Positions 31,151 through 40,836 of a stretch of DNA of 64,000 nucleotides are shown here, one piece after another. Within the stretch, counting starts at the first letter, position 1. Every line of letters begins with the position of its first letter. Made by a program: the position numbers and the translations under genes. Under the pieces are notes generated by a model. It did not search any database and was not told the DNA's origin. It worked only from the letters and a program-made list of their open reading frames with translations. The stretch is from Clostridia bacterium. Its GTDB lineage: Bacteria; Bacillota; Clostridia; Oscillospirales; Acutalibacteraceae. The stretch covers positions 1 to 64,000 of the forward strand of contig JAFQKF010000038.1 of NCBI GenBank assembly GCA_017397105.1. The letters run 5' to 3'.

Positions 31151-33772
31151 ATGGCAGAGCTTACACCGATGATGAAGCAATATGTTGAAACGAAGAAGCA
31201 GTATCCCGATACTATACTGATGTTTCGTCTCGGCGATTTTTATGAGATGTTTTTCGAGGATGCCGTAACCGCTTCAAGAGAGCTTGAGCTTGTCCTCACG
31301 GGCAGGGATTGCGGTCAGGAGGAGAGAGCACCCATGTGCGGTGTGCCATTCCACAGCGTTGACCCTTACATAGCAAAGCTTGTTTCAAGGGGCTATAAGG
31401 TTGCGGTGTGCGAGCAGATGGAAGACCCCGCTCTTGCAAAAGGCATCGTAAAGCGTGAGGTTACGAGAATTCTCACTCCCGGCACCGTTATCGAAAGTGC
31501 AATGCTTGATGAAAGCAAAAACAATTACCTTGCAAGTGTTTTTGCACGCAAGGATGCCGTTGCGGTCTGCTTTGCCGACGTTTCAACCGGTCACGTGCAT
31601 TTAACCGAGTTTTCGGGAAGAAACAACCAGAAGAAGGTTATTAACGAGCTCGGCCGTTTTGCTCCGAGCGAAGTGCTTCTCAATGAAGCAGGCGCAAAGC
31701 TTGCTGAGGTTGCTTCGTTTGTTTCAGGCAGAATCAACGCAATTGTTGAAGTGCTTGACAGTGATTATTACGATGAAAATGAAAACACGGCATTTGTTCT
31801 TAAGCATTTCGGCAAGGTGTCACTTGATGAACTTGGCCTTGGCGAAAGCTCTGCGGCTCTTGCGGCTCTTGCCTCAGCAATGAGGTATCTCCGCTTTGTT
31901 GAAAAAACAGAGCTCGAAAACATAACGGATATTGACGTTTACACAAATGCAAACTTTATGCATCTTGACGTTTCAACACTCAGAAATCTTGAGATAGTTG
32001 AAACCATGCGCAACAGGGAAAAGAAAGGCTCTCTTCTCTGGGTGCTTGATAAAACAAAAACCTCCATGGGCAAAAGAATGCTCAGAAGCTGGCTTGAGCA
32101 GCCGCTTATGAGTCTGCCCAGAATCACAAGGCGTCATGCGGCGGTTGAAGAGCTGCTTGACAATGCGGCGCTCAGGGATGATTTGAGCACCGAGCTTTCG
32201 GGATGTCAGGATATGGAACGACTGATGACCCGTATACTTTACGGTACTGCCAATGCACGCGAGCTCAGGGCTCTGTGTGCCACGGCGCAGCACCTTCCTG
32301 TTATAAAATCGGCGGTTTCAGGCTGCAAAAGCTCATTGCTTTGCGAGATAGAGAGGGATATTGATACTCTTGATTCCACCGCCAGTCTTATTGATACCGC
32401 AATCGTTGAAGAGCCTCCGTTTTCCGTAAGGGAGGGCGGCATTATAAATCAGGGCTTCAATGAAGAGCTTGATTCCTTGCGCAATATTGTTGATAACGGC
32501 AAGGGCTTTATTGCCGATATTCAGCTGCGCGAGCAGGAAAAAACAGGTATCAAAAAGCTTAAAATCGGCTATAACCGAGTATTCGGATATTATATTGAGG
32601 TGTCAAACTCTTTCAAGGAGCTTGTGCCCGAAACATACATAAGAAAACAGACTCTCGCTAATTGTGAGAGATATATTACCCAGGAGCTCAAGGAGCTTGA
32701 ATCCAAGGTCCTTGGAGCTCAGGAGAGAATAGTAAAGCTTGAGTATGAGATTTTTGAGAGCATACGCAAGCGTGTGGCTGATAAGCTCAGCGTTGTTCAG
32801 CGCACGGCGCATGCCGTTGCAAGCCTTGACGTAATTTGTTCTTTTGCTCAGTGTGCGGCGCAGAATAATTACATCCGCCCCGATATGACCGAGCAGAGTG
32901 TTATCAGCATTACAGACGGCAGGCATCCCGTTGTTGAAAAGATGCTTGACGGTGCGCCGTTTGTTCCCAACGATACCCGTCTTGACTGCGCAGGCAACCG
33001 TTGTGCAATCATCACAGGTCCCAACATGGCGGGTAAATCCACGTATATGCGTCAGGTTGCACTTATATGCCTTATGGCTCAGGCAGGTTCTTTCGTGCCT
33101 GCAAGCGCGGCAACTCTCGGCATAGCGGACGGTATTTATACAAGAATCGGCGCATCCGACGATTTGTCTGCAGGCCAGTCAACGTTTATGGTTGAAATGA
33201 GCGAGGTTGCAACAATTCTCAAAAACGCAACTTCAAAGAGCCTTATCGTATTTGACGAAATCGGAAGAGGAACTTCCACCTTTGACGGTATGAGCATTGC
33301 AAGGGCGGTGCTTGAATTTGCGGCGGATAAATCAAAGCTTGGCGCAAAGACCCTTTTCGCAACTCATTATCACGAGCTTACAGAGCTTGAAAGCTCAGTT
33401 GAGGGAGTGAAAAATTATAATATCGCCGTTAAAAAACGCGGTGATGATATAACCTTCCTGCGAAGAATAGTCAGCGGAGCGGCTGACGGCAGCTACGGTA
33501 TTGAAGTAGCAAAGCTTGCAGGTGTACCAAATCACGTTGTTGAAAGAGCAAAGGTAATCCTTGCTGACCTTGAGGGTAAGGATTCAGCCGCTTTTTCGGA
33601 TGCAAGAAACGTAATGGCGCAGTCAGCCGGAAGTATGCAGCTTTCCTTCGCTTCAAGCGAAAGCGACGCCATTATTCAGAAACTCAAAGAAATTGACGTA
33701 AATACTTTAACGCCCATTGAGGCAATGTCCCTGCTTTATCAGCTTTCGGCTGATGCAGGTGCAATTAACTGA
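31151..33772 (+). CDS. mutS: DNA mismatch recognition ATPase MutS
   Basis: A full-length 873-residue MutS1. The mismatch-reading loop is FRLGDFYEMF, in which the Phe/Glu pair inserts at the mismatch (about residues 25-34). Connector, lever and clamp domains follow, then the ATPase with Walker A GPNMAGKST (623-631), the FMVEMSE segment, Walker B IVFDEIGRGTSTFDG and ATHYHEL. The C-terminal ends in a short helical segment. It lies directly before mutL, and the two form the mismatch repair pair. Confidence 0.97.
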   Translation: MAELTPMMKQYVETKKQYPDTILMFRLGDFYEMFFEDAVTASRELELVLTGRDCGQEERAPMCGVPFHSVDPYIAKLVSRGYKVAVCEQMEDPALAKGIVKREVTRILTPGTVIESAMLDESKNNYLASVFARKDAVAVCFADVSTGHVHLTEFSGRNNQKKVINELGRFAPSEVLLNEAGAKLAEVASFVSGRINAIVEVLDSDYYDENENTAFVLKHFGKVSLDELGLGESSAALAALASAMRYLRFVEKTELENITDIDVYTNANFMHLDVSTLRNLEIVETMRNREKKGSLLWVLDKTKTSMGKRMLRSWLEQPLMSLPRITRRHAAVEELLDNAALRDDLSTELSGCQDMERLMTRILYGTANARELRALCATAQHLPVIKSAVSGCKSSLLCEIERDIDTLDSTASLIDTAIVEEPPFSVREGGIINQGFNEELDSLRNIVDNGKGFIADIQLREQEKTGIKKLKIGYNRVFGYYIEVSNSFKELVPETYIRKQTLANCERYITQELKELESKVLGAQERIVKLEYEIFESIRKRVADKLSVVQRTAHAVASLDVICSFAQCAAQNNYIRPDMTEQSVISITDGRHPVVEKMLDGAPFVPNDTRLDCAGNRCAIITGPNMAGKSTYMRQVALICLMAQAGSFVPASAATLGIADGIYTRIGASDDLSAGQSTFMVEMSEVATILKNATSKSLIVFDEIGRGTSTFDGMSIARAVLEFAADKSKLGAKTLFATHYHELTELESSVEGVKNYNIAVKKRGDDITFLRRIVSGAADGSYGIEVAKLAGVPNHVVERAKVILADLEGKDSAAFSDARNVMAQSAGSMQLSFASSESDAIIQKLKEIDVNTLTPIEAMSLLYQLSADAGAIN

Positions 33773-33786
33773 AAGGAGTGAAACCG

Positions 33787-35769
33787 ATGCCGAAAATCAA
33801 CGTTTTGCCAAAATCGCTTGCGGAGCTTATTGCCGCAGGTGAGGTTGTTGAGCGTCCGGCTTCGGTTATAAAGGAGCTTGTTGAGAATTCCATAGACGCA
33901 GGAGCAACAAGCATCACCGCTGAGATTAAAAACGGCGGAATCTCCTATATACGAATTACGGATAACGGCTGCGGAATTGCCCGTGAGGACGTACGCAACG
34001 CTTTCAAAAGCCACGCAACAAGTAAAATAAGTACCGCTGTTGACCTTGATGCCATAATGACTCTCGGTTTCAGGGGCGAAGCGCTTGCAAGCGTTGCTGC
34101 CGTTTCCAAGGTTGAGATTATGACAAGAACGGCTGATGAAGAAATCGGCACCCGCTACTGCATTGAGGCAGGTGAGGAAATCCTGCTTGACGATGCAGGC
34201 TGCCCTGTCGGCACCACCATCGTTGTAAGGGATTTGTTTTTCTGCACTCCTGCAAGAATGAAGTTCCTCAAAAAGGATGTTACAGAGGCTAATGCGGTTG
34301 CAGGTGTAATTGACCGCCTTGCGTTGTCGCATCCTGAGATATCATTCCGCTTTATCCGTGAAGGCAAGCAGACTCTTATGACCAACGGCTCAGGTGAGCT
34401 TTTGCAGTGTGTCAGGGAGATTTTCGGCAAGGATTTTTCATCGGGACTTATTCCTGCCGCGGCTGATACGGATGCCGTAAAGGTAAGCGGTTACATTTCA
34501 AAACCTCATTGCGCACGCCCCAACAGAAATATGCAGTTCTTTTTCATAAACGGCAGGTTAATCAAAACCGCCACGGGAAGCGCCGCCCTGAGCGAAGGGT
34601 ACAAAAACTCCGTTATGGTCGGCAAGTTTCCGTCCTGCGTGCTCAATATTGAGCTTTTACCCTCTGCGGTTGACGTTAACGTTCATCCTGCAAAAACAGA
34701 GGTTCGTTTCTCAAATGAAAAAGCTGTTTTCAATGCGATTTATTTTGCCTGCAAAAATGCTTTGGCGCAAGATAATTCCAGAGCGCAGTATAAAGCCAAG
34801 GCACCCGTAAAAGATTTTTATGCTCAGCTTCAGAAGCCTGCCGAGCAGACCACTTTTGAAAAGAAGGCGGATTTCTGGCAGCATATTGATATGAGGGAGC
34901 AAAAGAGCGAGCCTGTTGCCGTAACTTTTGTTAACCCCGGACCCGAAGTTAAAAAAGAAACAAATGAGCCTGCCATTGTGCAGAGCGTTGAAAAAAAGCC
35001 CGTATCCTACGGTGCATCCACGGTTACGGTAAGGAATACAGCGCCTGTAGGTTATACGGCAAAGGAAGATGATTTACCTGATCTTATTCCTGACGTTTTG
35101 CCCGTAACAGCTCCTGCATCAGTGCAGGCGGAGAAGCCTGTGGTGAAAGACGAGCCTGAGGCAAAAACAGTACAACCCAAAACGACAGATGCTCTTCCCG
35201 TTGAGGATTTTACACTTGTAGGTGAAGCGTTTAAAACCTACATAATTGTTGAATGCGGCGGCAAGCTGATGATTATTGATAAGCACGCAGCGCATGAACG
35301 CATTATTTACGAACAGCTGAAAAAAGATAATTCAGAGCGTACGGCTCAGCTTTTGCTTGCCCCCGTTACCGTCACCCTGACTAAAGAGGAATACAGCGCA
35401 ATCCGTTCAAACCGTGACCTTCTCGGTAAGGCGGGTTTTGAGGTTGAGGATTTCGGTCAGGGAATGGTTATTGTCAGCGAATGTCCCATGGAGCTTGATG
35501 CTGACGACGTAAAGGACGTAATAAGTGAGCTTGCAGGCAGGTTTGCCGATAAAAAGCAGGAAGTCGATTTTGAAAAGCTTGACCATATATATCACAGTGT
35601 TGCTTGCAGAAGTGCAATCAAGGCAGGGGATTTTACCTCAAGATATGAAATGGAGCAGTTTGCAAAGCGCCTTCTCGCAATGCCCGAAATCAGGTATTGC
35701 CCCCACGGCAGACCCGTGCTTATAGAAATGACTCAAAGAGAATTGGAGAAGAATTTTGGCAGAGTTTAA
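33787..35769 (+). CDS. mutL: DNA mismatch repair endonuclease MutL
   Basis: 660 residues. The N-terminal GHKL ATPase has ELVENSIDAGA, DNGCGI and FRGEALAS; a proline/valine-rich linker (about 340-470) joins the C-terminal dimer domain. There the nicking-endonuclease motif DKHAAHERIIYE fits the DxHA-x2-E-x4-E pattern and YCPHGRP is present, so this MutL should cut DNA itself, as in bacteria without MutH. ATG 33787 was chosen, eight bases after AAAGGAG; GTG 33778 overlaps that site. Only 14 bases separate it from mutS. Confidence 0.95.
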   Translation: MPKINVLPKSLAELIAAGEVVERPASVIKELVENSIDAGATSITAEIKNGGISYIRITDNGCGIAREDVRNAFKSHATSKISTAVDLDAIMTLGFRGEALASVAAVSKVEIMTRTADEEIGTRYCIEAGEEILLDDAGCPVGTTIVVRDLFFCTPARMKFLKKDVTEANAVAGVIDRLALSHPEISFRFIREGKQTLMTNGSGELLQCVREIFGKDFSSGLIPAAADTDAVKVSGYISKPHCARPNRNMQFFFINGRLIKTATGSAALSEGYKNSVMVGKFPSCVLNIELLPSAVDVNVHPAKTEVRFSNEKAVFNAIYFACKNALAQDNSRAQYKAKAPVKDFYAQLQKPAEQTTFEKKADFWQHIDMREQKSEPVAVTFVNPGPEVKKETNEPAIVQSVEKKPVSYGASTVTVRNTAPVGYTAKEDDLPDLIPDVLPVTAPASVQAEKPVVKDEPEAKTVQPKTTDALPVEDFTLVGEAFKTYIIVECGGKLMIIDKHAAHERIIYEQLKKDNSERTAQLLLAPVTVTLTKEEYSAIRSNRDLLGKAGFEVEDFGQGMVIVSECPMELDADDVKDVISELAGRFADKKQEVDFEKLDHIYHSVACRSAIKAGDFTSRYEMEQFAKRLLAMPEIRYCPHGRPVLIEMTQRELEKNFGRV

Positions 35770-36718
35770 AATGAAGGTAGCGGCGGTGGTAGGGCCAACC
35801 GCTTCAGGTAAGACCTCGCTGGCCGTTATGCTTTGTCAGGCGCTTTCGGGGGAGGTTGTTTCGTGCGATTCCATGCAGATATATAAAGGCATGCAAATCG
35901 GCACGGCGGCACCTACCGAGGAAGAAATGCAGGGTATACCGCACCATCTTATAGGCTTTGTAAGCCCTGATGAAGAATTCAGCGTTGCCAGGTATTGTGA
36001 GCTTGCAAAAAAATGCATTGACGGCATTATTGCAAGAGGAAATCTGCCTGTTATAACGGGCGGAACAGGTCTTTACTTTAATTCGCTTATTGATAACATA
36101 GAATTTTTTGAGGAAGATAATAACGGTGAATGCCGTGCTCAACTGAAACTCAGGGCTCAGACCGAAGGGGCGCAGGTGTTGCTTGATGAGCTTTATGCCA
36201 TCGACCCTGAAACAGCCAAAGCTCTTCACGTGAACAATCTTGGCAGAATAATAAGGGCGCTTGAGGTTTATTTGCTTACGGGCAAAACCCTGAGTGAAAC
36301 AAAACGCCTTTCACGGCTTAAGGGGTCGGAGCTTGACCCCGTGATAATCGGGCTTGATGCCCGTGACAGAAGCTTCCTTTATGACAGAATCAACCGCAGG
36401 GTTGATATGATGCTTGAAAGCGGTCTTGTTGACGAAGCAAAAAGATTTTATTCACTGTATTCCGGCAAGACTTCAAGTCAGGCAATAGGATACAAGGAAT
36501 TCCTGCCTTACCTTAACGGCGAAAAGAGCCTTGAGGAATGTGCAGAGCAGTTGAAGCTGCAAACCAGGCACTACGCAAAGCGCCAGCTTACGTGGTTTAA
36601 AAAGGATGAAAGAATCAGATTCCTTATGATTGACGATTATTCCTGCGCCGAAGAGCTTTTTGAAGAGGCGCTTAAAATTATAAAGGAGGGAATGCAGCGT
36701 GCAGATAAACATAAGTAA
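35756..36718 (+). CDS. miaA: tRNA dimethylallyltransferase MiaA
   Basis: 320 residues; transfers a dimethylallyl group to A37 of tRNA, the substrate that MiaB then methylthiolates. P-loop GPTASGKTSLA at about 14-24, DSMQIYKGM, the GGTGLYFNSLI signature and the C-terminal RQLTWFK motif are all present. It starts with TTG at 35756 inside the end of mutL (14-base overlap), supported by GGAGAAG; an ATG at 35771 lacks a good ribosome site. mutL-miaA is the usual order. Confidence 0.93.
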   Translation: MAEFKMKVAAVVGPTASGKTSLAVMLCQALSGEVVSCDSMQIYKGMQIGTAAPTEEEMQGIPHHLIGFVSPDEEFSVARYCELAKKCIDGIIARGNLPVITGGTGLYFNSLIDNIEFFEEDNNGECRAQLKLRAQTEGAQVLLDELYAIDPETAKALHVNNLGRIIRALEVYLLTGKTLSETKRLSRLKGSELDPVIIGLDARDRSFLYDRINRRVDMMLESGLVDEAKRFYSLYSGKTSSQAIGYKEFLPYLNGEKSLEECAEQLKLQTRHYAKRQLTWFKKDERIRFLMIDDYSCAEELFEEALKIIKEGMQRADKHK

Positions 36719-37952
36719 AAAGAAAACGATGTACATTACCATAGCAATCGCAGCGGTAATTATTCTGATTTCAGGTGCTTATGCGGTTGTAAACTACGTT
36801 TCCTCGGGAATTACCGCCGTTTCGGCAGATGAAGCAACCGTATACGATGTGTTTGAAGCTGAGGCATATGCCGTAAGGGATGAAAATCTCATATATTCGG
36901 ATTTGTCAGGCACGGTTGTTGCAAGTGTTGGAAATGCGTCAAAGGTAAATGCGCAGACAACGGTTGCCGCGATTTTTTCAGACCCGGAAGCGGCAAAGAA
37001 TTATTCCCAGCTGAATTATCTTTACGATAAGCTTAAAGGCTACCGTATGATTGACAGTCAGCTTACCCTTGCCAACGTTGACGTTGAAGCGCTCGGCGAT
37101 GCGGTTGATGATGATTTTGAATCGGTGCTTGATGCGGTTTATGACGGTGAATTTTCTTCAATCGGTGAAAGAAAGCTCGATTATCTTGTCGATATTTCAC
37201 GCCGTCAGATTGTTACAGGGGCGGATATTGATTGCTCGGTGCAGATTGCTCAACTTGAGCAGCAGATTTCCGCAATAGAAGCTTCTCTTACTCCCTCTGC
37301 TGTTGTTACCGCAGGGAAATCAGGTTATTATAAAAGCAGTGCGGACGGATATGAGGGCCTGCTTGCGGAAGAGGGTCTGGAATCCCTGAGTGTTGAGCAG
37401 TTTGAAGCCGTGCTCAAAACCGAACCGAAAACAGTTAATTCAAACTGTGTCGGCGTAATTGTTGAGGATTGCCGCTGGAATCTTGTGCTTGCGGTTGATA
37501 CTCAGATGGCACGCAAGCTTGAAATCGGTAAAAAGTATTCTATCATAGTCGACGGCACGGGTGAGAAAAAAATCACCGCTGTTGTTGAAAGTATAAATGA
37601 AGACGGTGATAGCGGCAGAGCCGTTGTTTCATTCAGATGCAATACCGTGGATGAAAAAATCCTCGCAATGCGTAAGATGAACGTAACCGTAATCATAGCC
37701 GAGTATACGGGAGTTTATATTCCTTCTGAGGCAGTAAGAATTGTTGACGGAAAAGAATGCGTTTATATTAATTATGACGAAACGCCGAGAAAGCGTGAGC
37801 TTAACATAGTTTATACGGGTGATGATTACGTTATCAGTAAACCTTATACTGATGCGCAAATCAGCAACGACCCATCGCTTGCGGATGTTTTGCTCGTTGA
37901 AGTGTATGACGAAGTTATAATTGAAGGAAAGGGGCTGTCTAATGATACTTAA
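36699..37952 (+). CDS. Membrane-anchored HlyD-like protein
   Basis: 417 residues: a membrane segment at about 11-32, then an extracytoplasmic part resembling HlyD/membrane-fusion adaptors. DLSGTVVASV and later GVYIPSEAVRIVDGKECVYI look like the lipoyl/barrel-sandwich and beta-barrel pieces, with a helical stretch (about 95-200) between. No transporter partner is adjacent; instead it lies before ylmE and sepF, a position where related Clostridia also carry such a gene, hinting at a role near the division or envelope machinery. GTG 36699 overlaps the miaA end by 20 bases; RBS AAAGGAGGG is upstream. Confidence 0.65.
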   Translation: MQINISKKKTMYITIAIAAVIILISGAYAVVNYVSSGITAVSADEATVYDVFEAEAYAVRDENLIYSDLSGTVVASVGNASKVNAQTTVAAIFSDPEAAKNYSQLNYLYDKLKGYRMIDSQLTLANVDVEALGDAVDDDFESVLDAVYDGEFSSIGERKLDYLVDISRRQIVTGADIDCSVQIAQLEQQISAIEASLTPSAVVTAGKSGYYKSSADGYEGLLAEEGLESLSVEQFEAVLKTEPKTVNSNCVGVIVEDCRWNLVLAVDTQMARKLEIGKKYSIIVDGTGEKKITAVVESINEDGDSGRAVVSFRCNTVDEKILAMRKMNVTVIIAEYTGVYIPSEAVRIVDGKECVYINYDETPRKRELNIVYTGDDYVISKPYTDAQISNDPSLADVLLVEVYDEVIIEGKGLSNDT

Positions 37953-38658
37953 CGAACGCCTTAAAGATATTGAAGAGAATCTGCTTGAGCTGCGTGATAA
38001 GATCTCACAGGCGGCGGTTCAGTCAGGCAGAAGCGAGAACGACGTAACTCTTATGGCTGTTACCAAAACAGTTGAAAGCGGCTATATCAATCATGCCATT
38101 TCAAACGGAATTGATTTGATTGGTGAAAACAAGGTGCAGGAGTATCTTCTTAAAAAGCCTGAGCTCAGCCTTGAGAATTGCAAGGCGCATCTCATAGGGC
38201 ATCTCCAGTCCAACAAAGTAAAGAAAATTGTGGGCGAGGTTGACGTTATCCAGTCTGTGGACAGTGTGTCGCTCGCTGCGGAAATTGCAAAGCGTTCTGC
38301 GGAAAAGGGAATAGTCAGCAAGGTTTTGCTTGAGGTGAACGCAGGAAACGAAGAGAGTAAATTCGGCTTTGATGTGTCAGAGCTTGAAGAACGTGTTTAT
38401 GAAATCTCGGAGTTTAAGTCGGTTTCGGTGCAGGGTCTTATGTGCGTTGCTCCGATTTGTGACAGTGAAAGCGCTTTAAGAGCTGTTTTTTCGGATATGC
38501 ACAGAGCATATCTTGACATTCGCTCAAAAAATATAAATAATGTAAGCATGAATATTCTTTCCATGGGCATGTCGGGCGATTACCGTGAAGCAATTCTTGA
38601 AGGGTCAACGCTTGTCAGAGTCGGCTCGGCAATATTCGGCGCAAGAAATTACAGATAA
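37942..38658 (+). CDS. ylmE: YggS/YlmE-family PLP homeostasis protein
   Basis: 238 residues; a single-domain pyridoxal-phosphate-binding barrel related to alanine racemase. The PLP lysine is Lys42 in AVTKT; IGENKVQE, HLIGHLQSNK and MGMSGDY are family motifs. It balances vitamin B6 and amino-acid pools, and in Gram-positives lies beside sepF, as here. ATG 37942 follows AAAGGGG by eight bases and overlaps the previous gene by 11; an in-frame TTG at 37921 is upstream of that site. Confidence 0.92.
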   Translation: MILNERLKDIEENLLELRDKISQAAVQSGRSENDVTLMAVTKTVESGYINHAISNGIDLIGENKVQEYLLKKPELSLENCKAHLIGHLQSNKVKKIVGEVDVIQSVDSVSLAAEIAKRSAEKGIVSKVLLEVNAGNEESKFGFDVSELEERVYEISEFKSVSVQGLMCVAPICDSESALRAVFSDMHRAYLDIRSKNINNVSMNILSMGMSGDYREAILEGSTLVRVGSAIFGARNYR

Positions 38659-38675
38659 TGCAGGAGGATTTTAAA

Positions 38676-39161
38676 ATGAAATTTATGGACAAAATCAAGA
38701 ACTATATCAACGTTACGGACAGTGATTACGACGATTTGGGGGATTTTGATGTAGAGGAAATCCCTGCTAACGAAGAGCATTATACAGCTCAGCCCAAGGC
38801 TGCAAAAAAATCACGCAAGGCAGAGCAGGATGCTTCTGCAAATGTGGTTGATTTCAAATCAGGCTCAAGACCTGCAGCAAGAGGCTTCAATGAATCTCAG
38901 GTTGTTGTAAAAAGAGTCAAGGGTATGAACGAAATCGGAAGCGTTATCGAAGCACTCAAAAGCGGTCTTATCGTTGTTCTTAACCTTGAGGATTGTGATG
39001 ATGATATTGACCAGAGAATAATCGACTGCATTTTCGGTGCAAACTATGCATTGGGCGGCGACTTTAAATCAATTGCTGATAAGGCATACGTTATAACTCC
39101 CAGAAACGTAGCGGTCAGCGATGACGGTATTACCGAATTAGGCGACGATTTGGAAGGTTAA
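38676..39161 (+). CDS. sepF: Cell division protein SepF
   Basis: 161 residues. An N-terminal amphipathic membrane-binding helix (MKFMDKIKNYINV), an acidic/alanine-rich linker and the SepF fold (about 75-155; VVVKRVKGMNEIGSVIEALKSG-like start, ending VITPRNVAV). SepF tethers FtsZ to the membrane and shapes the division ring. Start ATG 38676 follows AGGAGGA; the earlier in-frame ATG at 38658 precedes that site. Confidence 0.94.
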   Translation: MKFMDKIKNYINVTDSDYDDLGDFDVEEIPANEEHYTAQPKAAKKSRKAEQDASANVVDFKSGSRPAARGFNESQVVVKRVKGMNEIGSVIEALKSGLIVVLNLEDCDDDIDQRIIDCIFGANYALGGDFKSIADKAYVITPRNVAVSDDGITELGDDLEG

Positions 39162-39196
39162 AATAAAGCATTAATCAGAGAGGAATGTGATTACAT

Positions 39197-40318
39197 ATGT
39201 TAAAACCCGAACAGATTTCAAACGCTCAGTTTACCCTTATCGGCAAAGGTGCTTACCGTGCGGAAGAGGTTGATGCATTTCTTAAGAATGCCGCAGAGTC
39301 CTATGCCTCTGTTATCAACCAGAACAACGAGCTTGTAAGAAAAATCAGCCTCCTTGCTGACAGAGTTGAGCAGTACAGAGCAGAGGAAGATACCATCAAA
39401 TCAACCCTCATCACTGCTGAAAGAATGGCAAGGACCCTCAAGAAGGAAGCTGAGGATGAAAAGGCTGAGATTCTTTCTCAGGCAAAGTCAGAGCATGACA
39501 CAATTATTGAAGAAGCAAGAAAGAATGCCAAGGACTTTGTTTCCAAAACAAAGGAAACCGTAGCGGCATATACCCTTAAGGCTCAGACTGATTCCAAGGC
39601 AAAGATTGATGAAGCAACGGCTCAGGCTGAAAAAATTGTTGCCGATGCAAACGCTCAGGCTGCGTTCATTATTGGCGACAGTAAGGAAAAGCTTATCGCT
39701 TATACCGCTCAGCTTGAGAGCATAAAGGCTCAGAGTGAGAGCATCAGGGCAGCGCTTACCGAGGCTTGCGCAAAGCAACTTGCTCTTATTGATGCACTTC
39801 CCGTAGTTGAGGTTACTCCCGTTGAGTTTGAGGAGGAAGCATACGTTGCTCCTGCAGCGGAAGATACCGCAGAGGAAGAAATCTGCGAGGAAGCTGAGCA
39901 GGAAGAGGCTGTTGAAGCGGTGCAGGATATTGAGCTTCCCGAAGAAGTTCTTGAGGTTGAAGAAACTGAAGAGGAGCCCGAAGAGGAAGTGACTGAAGAA
40001 ACAGCGCAAGCGGAAGAAGATGATGATGACGATACTTTCGTAGATATTTTCAGCGAAGCTGATGAAGAAGAGGAAATCTCTGAGGAAAACGAAGAATCTG
40101 CAGAGGAAAAGACTTTCTTCAAGAGCATGGCATCTTTCCTTACCAATGAAGAGGAAGCAGCTGAGGCTGTTGAAATTGCGGATGCTGAAGAAAACGCAGA
40201 AGATGATGACGATTTCGATTTTTCAGGATTCAGCGATTTGCAGATAAACCTCGATGCACTTGACGGTGAGGATGAAGATACGGCATCCCAGCCTTTGTTT
40301 GACGGATTCTTTGATTGA
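39197..40318 (+). CDS. divIVA: DivIVA domain protein with long acidic tail
   Basis: 373 residues. The first ~60 match the DivIVA membrane-curvature domain (MLKPEQISNAQFTLIGKGAYRAEEVDAFL split over a conserved turn), followed by coiled coil to about residue 205 with many A/E/K repeats. From about 210 to the end the protein is rich in Glu and Asp, including runs such as EEEEISEEN and DDDD, far longer than in B. subtilis DivIVA. It probably marks poles or septa; the acidic tail may recruit basic partners. Lies next to sepF and before lspA, as in other Firmicutes. Confidence 0.85.
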   Translation: MLKPEQISNAQFTLIGKGAYRAEEVDAFLKNAAESYASVINQNNELVRKISLLADRVEQYRAEEDTIKSTLITAERMARTLKKEAEDEKAEILSQAKSEHDTIIEEARKNAKDFVSKTKETVAAYTLKAQTDSKAKIDEATAQAEKIVADANAQAAFIIGDSKEKLIAYTAQLESIKAQSESIRAALTEACAKQLALIDALPVVEVTPVEFEEEAYVAPAAEDTAEEEICEEAEQEEAVEAVQDIELPEEVLEVEETEEEPEEEVTEETAQAEEDDDDDTFVDIFSEADEEEEISEENEESAEEKTFFKSMASFLTNEEEAAEAVEIADAEENAEDDDDFDFSGFSDLQINLDALDGEDEDTASQPLFDGFFD

Positions 40319-40332
40319 TTTTGAGTGATTGA

Positions 40333-40815
40333 ATGGTTTATTTGTTATATCTTGTAATCATTGCGATTCTTGTCGGGATTGATCAGCTCACAAAAATGCA
40401 GATAGCATCGTTTGTGGATGCCAACGGTCCCATAGAGTTCCTTTTCGGTTTGTTCAGGCTTACTTACGTTGAGAATACCGGAGTTGCTTTCAGTATGTTT
40501 TCGGGAAAAACGGACGTGCTCTCCATTGTTACCGCTGTTATTCTTGTCGGTACCTTGTGTGCGCTGTTTGTTCCCCGCAAGGGCAGAAAAAAGTCAGTAT
40601 TCCTTGTTATAAGCCTTATTCTCATAAACGCAGGCGGTATCGGCAATCTTATTGACCGTGTTTTCAATGGCTTTGTGGTTGATTTTATCGAGCCTTTGTT
40701 TGTTGATTTTGCGGTTTTTAATTTTGCGGATTGCTGTATTACCGTGGGAGCGTTTCTGCTTCTCGGCTATGAGATATATGACATCGTAAAGGATATGAAA
40801 GCAAAAAAGCAATAA
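40333..40815 (+). CDS. lspA: Lipoprotein signal peptidase
   Basis: 160-residue, four-helix membrane aspartyl protease that removes signal peptides from diacylglyceryl-prolipoproteins. GIDQLTK opens the protein, and the two catalytic aspartates lie in GNLIDRVFNGFVVDFI and FNFADCCITVG. Follows divIVA by 14 bases; rluD follows, the standard lspA-rluD pair. Confidence 0.95.
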   Translation: MVYLLYLVIIAILVGIDQLTKMQIASFVDANGPIEFLFGLFRLTYVENTGVAFSMFSGKTDVLSIVTAVILVGTLCALFVPRKGRKKSVFLVISLILINAGGIGNLIDRVFNGFVVDFIEPLFVDFAVFNFADCCITVGAFLLLGYEIYDIVKDMKAKKQ

Positions 40816-40836
40816 ACGGCATACGGAGCAGTTGAT

